DNA of 64,000 nucleotides, taken from assembly GCF_026965535.1 (NCBI RefSeq), contig NZ_CP114039.1, positions 4,092,001-4,156,000 on the forward strand, read 5' to 3'. Position numbers and translations under genes: made by a program. The DNA comes from Corallococcus sp. NCRR. GTDB taxonomy: Bacteria; Myxococcota; Myxococcia; Myxococcales; Myxococcaceae. Every line of letters starts with the position of its first letter. Position 1 is the first letter of the stretch. Shown piece by piece: positions 36,253 through 43,796 of the stretch. Below the pieces are notes generated by a model, which saw only the letters and a program-made list of their open reading frames with translations, did not search any database and was not told where the DNA came from.

Positions 36253-36648
36253 TCACAGTCCCTGGGGCGGCTCCCGGAAGACCGCTTCGATGTTGTTGCC
36301 GTCCGGGTCCAGCACGAAGGCGGCGTAGTAACCGGCGGGGTAGCCCGTCTGGGCGCCGCGCGGCCCGGGCGGCCCGTTGTCGGTTCCGCCCGCCGCCACC
36401 GCGGCCGCGTGGAAGGCGTCGACCTGGGCGCGGCTGGTGGCGGCGAAGGCCGTGTGTTGCTTCACGCCATGGGGATGGAAGCGGTCGATCCAGAAGATGG
36501 GGTAGTCGCGGCCATAGCCAATGCCATCCGCTCCGGTGTCCTGGGGAAGCTGCATGGCGCGGCGCAGGCCGAGCGCCCCCAACGCCGCGTCGTAGAACGC
36601 CGCCGAGCGGGCGACGTCCGCGACGCCAATGCCGGTGTGATCGATCAT
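36253..36648 (-). CDS. VOC-family (glyoxalase/bleomycin-resistance-like) protein
   Basis: 131 residues with the start MIDHTGIGVADVARSAAFYD and the closing metal-site strand AAFVLDPDGNNIEAVF, typical of single-domain VOC proteins. His in the first strand, His in VKQHTAFAA and Glu near the end are plausible metal ligands. Substrate cannot be assigned. It starts 6 nt after the M3 peptidase stop on the same strand, so may be co-transcribed with it. Confidence 0.85.
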   Translation of the reverse strand: MIDHTGIGVADVARSAAFYDAALGALGLRRAMQLPQDTGADGIGYGRDYPIFWIDRFHPHGVKQHTAFAATSRAQVDAFHAAAVAAGGTDNGPPGPRGAQTGYPAGYYAAFVLDPDGNNIEAVFREPPQGL

Positions 36649-36653
36649 GGCCC

Positions 36654-38768
36654 TCAGTGTACGGGCGCGAAGCCGCGCTCGCGCATCAGCGCGTCGAGGC
36701 TCGCGTCCTTTCCACGAAACTTCCGGTAGCCCTCGAACGGGTCGACGGTGTTGCCCACGGAGAGCACGTGCTCATACAGGCGCGCGGCCACCTTCGCGTC
36801 ATAGGGACCTCCGGCCTCCTGGAAGGCCTCGAAGGCATCCGAGGCCAGCATGTCCGCCCAGAGGTAGCGGTAGTAGCCCGCCGCGTAGGCGTTGCTGGCG
36901 AAGACGTGGCCGAAATGGGGCATGCGGAAGCGCATGCCGACCTCCACGGGCGCGCCCATCTGGCGGAGCACGGCGCGCTCGAAGGCGTCGGGGTCGATGC
37001 GCTTCGCGCCCGCCAGATGCATCTTCATCTCCACCAACGCGGAGGTGAGGAAGTCCACGGTGTAGAAGCCCTGGTTGAACGTCGCCGCCTTCTGGAGGCG
37101 GGCCACGAGCGCCCGCGGCATGGGCTGCCCCGTCGTGTGATGCAGCGCGAAGCGGCTCAGCACCTCCGGCGTGGCGAGCCAATGTTCGAACAGCTTGGAC
37201 GGGAACTCCGCGTAGTCGCTCACCACGCGGCTGCCCCCGAGCGACGGGTACGTCACGTCCCCGCTCAGCGTGTGCAGCGCGTGGCCGAACTCATGGAACA
37301 GCGTCTGCGCGTCGCGCCAGCCGAGCAGCGCGGGGCTGCCCGCTCCCGGCTTCACGAACGGCATGCTGATGGCCACCAGGGCCGGCACCTCGCCCCGGAA
37401 GCGCTCCTGGACGCGGTACGTCTCCGTCTGCCCTCCGTTGTACTTGCCCTCGCGCGCGTAGGGGTCGAAGTAGAGGAGCCCGCGCTCGCGGCCGCTCTCC
37501 CGGTCCTTCACCGCGAAGACGCGCACGTCCGGGTGGTAGACGGGCACGTCCGGCGCGGGCGTGAAGGTGTAGCCGAAGAGCTGGCCCGCCACCCAGAACA
37601 TGCCCTCGCGCAGGGTCTCCAACTGGAGGTAGGGCTTCACCTCGCTGTCGTCGAAGTCATACGCCTGCTTGCGCACCTTCTCCGCGTAGTAGCGGTAGTC
37701 CCACGGGGCGATGGGCTCCTCCTGGCCCTGGCTCCGGGCAATGACAGTCATCGCGGCGACCTCTTCGCGCACGCGCGCGACCGCGGGCGTCCACAGCGTC
37801 TCCAGCAGCTTCATCGCGCGCTCGGGCGTCTTCACCATCGCGTGCTGGAGTTGGCGGTGCGCGTGGGTGGGGAAGCCCATGAGTCTGGCCTGCTCCGCGC
37901 GCGCCGCGAGGATTTGCGTGATGACGGCGTTGTTGTCATGCGCGTCGCCGTGGTCGCCGCGGCTGTCGTAGTTGCGCCAGACCTTCTCGCGCAGCGCCCG
38001 CCGCTCCGAATACGTGAGGAAGTCCGCCACCACCGAGCGGGTATTGGCCACGGCCCACTTCCCCGGCTGTCCGCGCGCCGTGGCCTCCGCGGCCGCGGCC
38101 TTTCGCAGCGGCTCTGGCAGGCCCGCCAGGTCCGCCTCGTTCTCCAGGAGGGTGAAGCGCTTCTCGTCGGCGAGCACGTTCTGGTTGAACGTCGTGTAGA
38201 GCGTGGCGAGCTTCTGATTGAGCGCGGCCATTCGCTTCGCCCCCGCTGCGTCCAGCAGGGCGCCCGAGCGCACGAAGTCATCGTAGGAGGACGTCACCAG
38301 GCGCTGCTGCTCCGGCGTCAGCTTCGCCTTCGCGGCCGAGTCCCGGACCGCCTTGATGCGGCGGAAGAGCTTGCGGTTCTGGGACTCCTCATCCCAGAAC
38401 GCGGACAGCCGCGGTGCCATCTCGCGCTCCACGGCCTGGTACTCCGGTGAACTCACGAACGAGGACCACGCGTTGTAGACCTCGTAGACGCGATTGAAGC
38501 TCCGGCCGGAGTCCTGGTACGCGGCGATGGTGTTCTCGAAGGTGGGTGGCTCCTTAGAGTCCACGATGGCGGCGACCTCGCGGCGAGCCTGCGCCATGGC
38601 GGCTTCGAGCGCCGGAGCGAAGTCCTCCACCCGCGCGCGGTCGAACGGTGGGACGCCTCCATGAGGCCCGGACCAGGGCGCGAGCAGGCTCTCCGGCGAC
38701 GAAGCGGGGGCCGCGAAGGCCGGGCCCGCCAGGAGGACGAGGCATGCTGCGATTCTGTGTCGTGGCAT
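36654..38768 (-). CDS. Exported M3-family metallopeptidase (peptidyl-dipeptidase/oligopeptidase-like)
   Basis: 704 residues with a signal peptide (MPRHRIAACLVLLAGPAFA). The zinc motif HEFGH lies in TLFHEFGHALHTLSG, with the third ligand Glu region downstream and YPSLGGSRVVSDYAEFPS between, as in Dcp/OpdA enzymes. These cleave short peptides, here in the periplasm. It is divergent from an Lrp/AsnC regulator starting at 38833, with only 64 bp between starts, suggesting regulation by amino acids or peptides (inferred). Confidence 0.92.
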   Translation of the reverse strand: MPRHRIAACLVLLAGPAFAAPASSPESLLAPWSGPHGGVPPFDRARVEDFAPALEAAMAQARREVAAIVDSKEPPTFENTIAAYQDSGRSFNRVYEVYNAWSSFVSSPEYQAVEREMAPRLSAFWDEESQNRKLFRRIKAVRDSAAKAKLTPEQQRLVTSSYDDFVRSGALLDAAGAKRMAALNQKLATLYTTFNQNVLADEKRFTLLENEADLAGLPEPLRKAAAAEATARGQPGKWAVANTRSVVADFLTYSERRALREKVWRNYDSRGDHGDAHDNNAVITQILAARAEQARLMGFPTHAHRQLQHAMVKTPERAMKLLETLWTPAVARVREEVAAMTVIARSQGQEEPIAPWDYRYYAEKVRKQAYDFDDSEVKPYLQLETLREGMFWVAGQLFGYTFTPAPDVPVYHPDVRVFAVKDRESGRERGLLYFDPYAREGKYNGGQTETYRVQERFRGEVPALVAISMPFVKPGAGSPALLGWRDAQTLFHEFGHALHTLSGDVTYPSLGGSRVVSDYAEFPSKLFEHWLATPEVLSRFALHHTTGQPMPRALVARLQKAATFNQGFYTVDFLTSALVEMKMHLAGAKRIDPDAFERAVLRQMGAPVEVGMRFRMPHFGHVFASNAYAAGYYRYLWADMLASDAFEAFQEAGGPYDAKVAARLYEHVLSVGNTVDPFEGYRKFRGKDASLDALMRERGFAPVH

Positions 38769-38832
38769 GCGGACAGAATACGGGCCAGGATTGAGCGGCA
38801 TCCATCGAATGGAATTCGCCCGGGAGCCTCGA

Positions 38833-39300
38833 ATGGCCGCACTCGACCGAATTGATCGCGCGATTCTGGAGGCCCTCCAGAACAATGCACGGCTGTCCAA
38901 CAAGGAGCTGGCCGCGAAGGTGGGGCTGGCCCCTTCGTCATGCCTCGCGCGGGTGAAGCGGTTGGAGACGGACGGGGTCATCCGCTCCTATCGGGCGGAG
39001 CTGGATCCTCGCCCGCTGGGGCTGGGGCTCCAGGCGCTCATCGGCGTGCAGCTCCGGCTCCACGTGGGAGAGCACTTCGGCAGCATCGGAGACCACCTGC
39101 GTTCGTTGCCGGAGACGGTGGCCGTCTACTGCCTGGGAGGCACGACGGACTTCCTGGTGCACGTCGTGTGTCGGGACACGGAACACCTGCGCGTGCTCAC
39201 CATCCAGTCCTTCACCAGCCGTCCGGAGGTGAGCCGCATCGAGACGTCGCTGGTGTTCTCCTTCGCGCGCTCGGGGCTGCCGGTCGACCGGGGCGCCTGA
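38833..39300 (+). CDS. Lrp/AsnC-family transcriptional regulator
   Basis: 155 residues: winged helix-turn-helix (ALDRIDRAILEALQNNARLS, NKELAAKVGLAPSSCLARV) and a RAM ligand-binding domain (ETVAVYCLGGTTDFLVHVV). The start at 38833 has GGGAG 7 nt upstream; the frame extends further 5' but that part overlaps the divergent gene's promoter. Probably controls the M3 peptidase gene in response to an amino acid. Confidence 0.9.
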   Translation: MAALDRIDRAILEALQNNARLSNKELAAKVGLAPSSCLARVKRLETDGVIRSYRAELDPRPLGLGLQALIGVQLRLHVGEHFGSIGDHLRSLPETVAVYCLGGTTDFLVHVVCRDTEHLRVLTIQSFTSRPEVSRIETSLVFSFARSGLPVDRGA

Positions 39301-39389
39301 CGGGGCCGGCGCTGTAACCTTTTTTCGTCCTCGTTCGTGGTGGCCGATGGATGCCCGGAATGCGCCGGGCGCCGGGACGGAGGACGGAC

Positions 39390-40694
39390 ATGCAGGCGAC
39401 GAAGGTGGCCGTGGTGGGCGGGGGGCTGGGCGGGCTCACGGCGGCGGCGCTGCTCGCGCGCGGCGGCTGTGAGGTGACGGTGTACGAGCGCTCCAAGCAC
39501 CTGGGAGGCCGGGCGAGGACGACGGAGGTGGAGGGCTTCCGCTTCAACCTGGGCCCGCATGCCCTGTACCGGGCGGGCGCGGCATATCGGGTGCTGGAGC
39601 GCCTGGGCGTGAGGCCCACGGGAGGCATTCCGAATCAGACGGGCTCCCATGCGCTGGTCGGCGGCCGGCTGCACACGCTGCCTCGGGGGGCCGTGACGCT
39701 GATGACGACGGACGTGTTGTCGCTCGCCTCGAAGCTGGAGGTGGCGAAGGTGCTGGCGGGGCTGGCCCGCATCGACACGCAGCCGTTGGCGTCCATGCCG
39801 ATGCGGGAGTGGCTGGAGACGCGCCTGACGCGCAAGGACAGCCGGGCGCTCGTCGGCGCGCTGATCCGCGTGTCCTCGTACTGCGCGGACTTCGAGGCGC
39901 TCAGCGCGGAGGCGGGGCTGAAGCAGCTCCAGTGCGCGACCGCCGCGAACGTGCTGTACGTGGACGGAGGCTGGAGCACGTTGGTGGACGCGGTGGAGCG
40001 GCTGGGGCGCGAGGCGGGTGCCCGGCTGGAGCTGTCCGCGAGAGCAGAGGCTGTCGTTCTCCAGGAGGGAGGCAAGCGGGTCGAGGGCGTACGGCTCGCG
40101 GACGGCACGGTGCACCGCGCGGACGCGGTGGTGATGGCGGGGAGCCCCGCGGACGTGGCGGCGCTCATGCCGGGAGACGCGGTGCTCGCCCGGGAGGCGC
40201 GGGAGGCAGTGCCCATCCATGCGGCGACCTTGGAGCTGGGCCTGTCGGCCCTGTCGAGGCCGGATGCGTTGTTCGCTCTCGGGCTGGATGGGCCCTGGTA
40301 CGCGTCGGTGCATTCGGCTTCCGCGAAGCTTGCCCCGGAAGGGGGAACGATGGTGCACGTGGCGAAGTACCTGGGCGGCGCGGACACGGAGGCGAGCGAG
40401 GCGGCACTGGAAGCCGTGATGGACGCGCTCCAGCCGGGCTGGCGCGAGAAGGTGGTGGCGCGGCGCTACCGGCCCTCGCTCACCGTCAGCGCTGGGCTGC
40501 CCCGGGCCGTGAACGGCGGGCTGGCCGGGCGTCCCTCCGTGGAGGTGCCGCACGTGAGCGGACTGTTCCGCGTGGGTGACTGGGTGGGCGCGGAGGGAAT
40601 GCTCGCGGACGCATCCCTGGCGAGCGCCGAGGCCGTGGAGCAGGCCCTGGTGCCGCGCACCGCGACGACTCAGCGCCGTGCGGCGGGGACTTGA
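39390..40694 (+). CDS. FAD/NAD(P)-binding oxidoreductase, phytoene-desaturase-like
   Basis: 434 residues: Rossmann dinucleotide motif VAVVGGGLGGLTAAALLARGG, then YERSKHLGGRART (typical of CrtI/amine-oxidase relatives), and a C-terminal flavin motif GLFRVGDWVGAEGMLADAS. Such proteins desaturate isoprenoids or oxidise amines; no carotenoid genes are adjacent. A GGAGG site precedes the ATG. The 555 bp downstream hold the repeat array described separately. Confidence 0.87.
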   Translation: MQATKVAVVGGGLGGLTAAALLARGGCEVTVYERSKHLGGRARTTEVEGFRFNLGPHALYRAGAAYRVLERLGVRPTGGIPNQTGSHALVGGRLHTLPRGAVTLMTTDVLSLASKLEVAKVLAGLARIDTQPLASMPMREWLETRLTRKDSRALVGALIRVSSYCADFEALSAEAGLKQLQCATAANVLYVDGGWSTLVDAVERLGREAGARLELSARAEAVVLQEGGKRVEGVRLADGTVHRADAVVMAGSPADVAALMPGDAVLAREAREAVPIHAATLELGLSALSRPDALFALGLDGPWYASVHSASAKLAPEGGTMVHVAKYLGGADTEASEAALEAVMDALQPGWREKVVARRYRPSLTVSAGLPRAVNGGLAGRPSVEVPHVSGLFRVGDWVGAEGMLADASLASAEAVEQALVPRTATTQRRAAGT

Positions 40695-40743
40695 TGCGGC
40701 CGGGCATCCAGGCCAGGGGCCCCTTCCGGAGGCGCGGAGCAGA

Positions 40744-41141
40744 AACCTGTCGGACAGTCGGACAAGTTGGGTGGACCTCCGCCACCTCCGAGCAACGGAG
40801 AAACCTGTCGGACAGTCGGACAAGTTGGGCGGACTGCGGCAGGCCCCTGTCGCCTCCGGTCCGCGGAAAACCTGTCCGACAGCCGGACAAGTTTGGGCGG
40901 ACCAAGGCTGGCCTCCTCCTCCAGGCAGCGGAAAAGCTGTCGGACAGTCGGACAGGTTTGGCGGAGCGCGGCAGGGTTTCGCGCCGCTTCAGGGAAGCGA
41001 AGAAACCTGTCGGACAGTCGGACAGGTTGGAGACCGTGGATCCAGTCGGCGGCGGCCTGTCGGACAGGTTGGGGACCTTGGTGGAGCGCCGGGCGCTGGC
41101 TGCGGACCTTGGAAACTTGTCCGACAGTCGGACAGGTTTGG
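40744..41141 (+). repeat. Seven-unit interspersed array of CCT-(GTCGGACA)n-RGTT repeats
   Basis: Repeats of 27-28 bp, consensus AACCTGTCGGACAGTCGG followed by ACARGTTGG, lie at 40744-40770, 40802-40828, 40869-40896, 40934-40961, 41004-41030, 41054-41072 and 41114-41141. Spacers of 23-42 bp are unique. Each full unit holds two tandem octamers GTCGGACA; the sixth has one, an exact octamer loss. The outer arms AACCTGTC and GACAGGTT are inverted repeats, so each unit can form a hairpin. The array fills most of the 555-bp gap between the FAD enzyme and the ECF41 sigma factor gene. Confidence 0.9.
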
Positions 41142-41249
41142 CGCGGTCCGGGCCCGGAGGGGCGTGGTGGAGGTTCGGGGGCTTGGGACCAGGCCATGTG
41201 GGGCTCCGGTGGGGTTCTTGGATTGTTGGAACGTGAGGGCTTGAACGGG

Positions 41250-42209
41250 ATGGATGCACAGGCGCGAGGTGCACTGGGGCAGGCGGCGCGTGAGCATGAG
41301 CGCTTTCTCTGGGGGCTCTGTTACCGGATGACCGGCGTGGCCGCGGACGCGGACGACCTGGTGCAGGAGGTCTATGCGCGCGCGCTCGCGACCCCACCGA
41401 AGCGGTTGGACTCGCTGCGCCCCTGGTTGACCCGCGTGGCGGTGAACCTGTCCCGGGACCACCTGCGGCGGCGGCAGCGTGAGGACTACCTCGGACCCTG
41501 GCTGCCTTCTCCCGTGGAGACCGGGGACGAAGAGGTCCCTCCCTCGGTGGAGGCGCGGCTCCCGGACGGCGGCTCGACGGAGGGGCGCTATGAATTGCTG
41601 GAGAGCGTCTCCTTCGCCTTCCTCCTGGCGCTGGAGGCCCTGTCGCCCAAGCAGCGCGCGGTGCTGCTGCTGCGCGATGTCTTTGATTACTCGGTGCTGG
41701 AAGTGGCCGAAGCGCTGCGCATGAGCGAGGCGAACGTGAAGGTCGTGCACCACCGCGCCCGTGCCGCGATGGCCACGTATGACCAGTCACGGTGTGTTCC
41801 CACTCGCGACGTGCAGGCCCGCACGCGGGCTTCGCTGGAGGCCTTCCTGGGCGCGCTGGTGACGGGAGACGTGGCCGCCGCGGAGGCGCTGCTGGCTTCG
41901 GATGTGCGCGCACTGTCGGATGGTGGCGGCAAGGTGCGCGCGGCCCTCGTGCCCATCGTGGGCCCCCAGCGCGTCATGCTCTTCCTGCGCCGGTTGATGG
42001 AGATGCGAGGCCCGCCCGTGGCGTGGGAGGCGCGGATGCTCAATGGCCTGCCCGCCGTGGTGGCGGTGTACCCGCCGGGACGGGACCCGCTGTTGGCCCT
42101 GCGCATGGTGCTTCGCGTGGACGTGGACGCCAGCGGACGCATCCATGCGCTGCATTCCGTGTTGGTGGACCGGAAGCTCACGGGGGTGCGCATGCCCGTG
42201 CCGGGATGA
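41250..42209 (+). CDS. ECF41-type RNA polymerase sigma factor with SnoaL-like C-terminal domain
   Basis: 319 residues. Sigma region 2 (RFLWGLCYRMTGVAADADDL) and region 4 (LSPKQRAVLLLRDVFDYS, EALRMSEANVKVVHHRAR) are followed by a C-terminal extension of the SnoaL/NTF2 fold. Hallmarks of the ECF41 group are visible: the linker YLGPWLPSP (WLPEP-like) and LSDGGGK in the extension, which regulates activity in place of an anti-sigma factor. The ATG at 41250 has only a weak ribosome site. The octamer repeat array lies upstream and a lipoprotein gene downstream. Confidence 0.9.
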   Translation: MDAQARGALGQAAREHERFLWGLCYRMTGVAADADDLVQEVYARALATPPKRLDSLRPWLTRVAVNLSRDHLRRRQREDYLGPWLPSPVETGDEEVPPSVEARLPDGGSTEGRYELLESVSFAFLLALEALSPKQRAVLLLRDVFDYSVLEVAEALRMSEANVKVVHHRARAAMATYDQSRCVPTRDVQARTRASLEAFLGALVTGDVAAAEALLASDVRALSDGGGKVRAALVPIVGPQRVMLFLRRLMEMRGPPVAWEARMLNGLPAVVAVYPPGRDPLLALRMVLRVDVDASGRIHALHSVLVDRKLTGVRMPVPG

Positions 42210-42295
42210 CGCGGACTTCTTGGAAAAATGGTTCTGATAAATCTTTCGAAGAACGCATCCGTTTGAGTGGCCTCCCCCGGAAAAGAGGAACTCGA

Positions 42296-43690
42296 ATGTC
42301 GATGCGGAAGATGTGGGGCCCCAGGATCCTGATGTTAGGGGGGCTGACGTTGCTCGCCGGTTGCGGCCGTGAGCCCCGCCCCGTGGAGGTCATCCAATCC
42401 CGAAGTGCGGACGCGGTGGCGCTGCTGATTGAACGCGAGGACGGCGCGGGCCCCTACGTGGAGAGCACGGCGGAGCGCTTCCGGGTCGTCGCCTCGGGTG
42501 AAGCCATCAAGTCCGTGCGCTGGAGCGCCGACGCGGGTGCGATCGAGCCCTCCCAGGAGCGGGTCACCTGGACGCTGCCCACGGCGGGGACGGCTTCCCT
42601 TTCCGTCACCGTCGAGACGGAGTCCGGCAAGACGGCGGAGGGCGCGTTCCACTTCAACGTGGTGGCCGCGCCGCTCGCCTCCAGCTCCGTCATCGACACG
42701 GGGCCGGATGTCACCGGCAGCAGCTGCGACATCGTGTTCGACAGCACGGGCCAGGGCCACGTCATCTACACGAACGACACCCACAACAGCCTCTGGTACG
42801 GGAGCTGGGACGGCTCGGCCTGGACGACGGAGTTGATTGACGGCCCCGGCTTCAACAACGGGGGCGTCTTCGTCGTGAAGAGCCAGCTGGTCATCGACCC
42901 GATCACTGGCGCGCCGCATGTCGCCTATTCCAAGGGCACCGGCAACATCAACACCTCGCCAATGCGGGTGGGCTATGCCACACGCGTCAATGGTGTCTGG
43001 GTTCGTGAGGACGTCGACGCCTCGGTCGTGACCCGCATCAGCATCGCGCTCAACCCGGCGCAGGCGCAGCGGCCGGTCATCGTCTTCAGCAGCGGCAACG
43101 CGGGGAGCGTCAAGATCGCGACCCGGACGGGGGCGAACACGTGGTCCTCCGTGCCGCTCTCCGTCGCCTCCCAGGCGCTCACGAGCGACGCCCTCTTCGA
43201 CGCGGCCGGAGCGCTGCACTTCATCACGCACCAGCCGTCGAGTGGCTACGTCAGTCAGTCGCTGCAGGTCCTGCGGGGCTCGGCCGTGGAGTCCTTCCCG
43301 TTGAAGACCAGCTCCATCGGGCCCTGGCTCTCGACGGTCTGGGCACCGGACTCGCACCTGCTGGCGCTCTCCAACAACATCTCCGAAGGCGAATGGAACG
43401 CCATCGAGGACATCACGGTGGGGATACCTGCCTCGGCCAGCACCCGGAGGGTCTCGGCGGTGGATTACAAATACTCCGCGGCGGACCTGACCTACGGCGG
43501 AGGCAAGCCGGTCATCGCTCTTCGCAATGGGACGTCGCTGGCGCTCGGAACGACGGACGCGCAGGGCTTCTGGACCTATACGCAGCTCGGGTCGGTGCAG
43601 GACAACTCCCGGCCCAGCGTGGCGATCCGTCCCACCGATGGCGTGCCTCATGTCTGCTACCAACGGGACGGCAAGGTGACCTTCCAGTAG
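42296..43690 (+). CDS. Putative lipoprotein with Ig-like and beta-propeller-like regions
   Basis: 464 residues. The signal peptide ends in lipobox LLAGC. The mature protein has an Ig/PKD-like segment (AGAIEPSQERVTWTLPTAG) and then repeated beta-strand units with the pattern GHVIYTNDTHNSLWYGSWDG and APHVAYSKGTGN, resembling surface beta-propeller proteins. An AGAGGAA site precedes the ATG. It follows the ECF41 gene by 86 nt and could be a target of it. No enzymatic motif is seen. Confidence 0.78.
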   Translation: MSMRKMWGPRILMLGGLTLLAGCGREPRPVEVIQSRSADAVALLIEREDGAGPYVESTAERFRVVASGEAIKSVRWSADAGAIEPSQERVTWTLPTAGTASLSVTVETESGKTAEGAFHFNVVAAPLASSSVIDTGPDVTGSSCDIVFDSTGQGHVIYTNDTHNSLWYGSWDGSAWTTELIDGPGFNNGGVFVVKSQLVIDPITGAPHVAYSKGTGNINTSPMRVGYATRVNGVWVREDVDASVVTRISIALNPAQAQRPVIVFSSGNAGSVKIATRTGANTWSSVPLSVASQALTSDALFDAAGALHFITHQPSSGYVSQSLQVLRGSAVESFPLKTSSIGPWLSTVWAPDSHLLALSNNISEGEWNAIEDITVGIPASASTRRVSAVDYKYSAADLTYGGGKPVIALRNGTSLALGTTDAQGFWTYTQLGSVQDNSRPSVAIRPTDGVPHVCYQRDGKVTFQ

Positions 43691-43796
43691 GCCGGTCCAC
43701 TTCCGGATGGCCCCCAAGGGTGAAGCCCCTGTCCAAGCGCTCCCTCCGTCACCAGTTCCCTGGTGACGGGCGGGGCGTGCGAACGGGGGAACGTGC

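Noticed and set aside
40744-41141. CRISPR array
   Set aside because: The repeats have regular spacing, but they vary in sequence, one is shortened by an octamer, spacers range from 23 to 42 bp and no cas gene is present. A palindromic repeat family fits better.
40486-41913. Minus-strand frame with repeated LSDRF/CPTVRQV-like peptides
   Set aside because: The peptide repeats are just translations of the GTCGGACA array and of antisense sigma-factor sequence; there is no start with a ribosome site and no domain.
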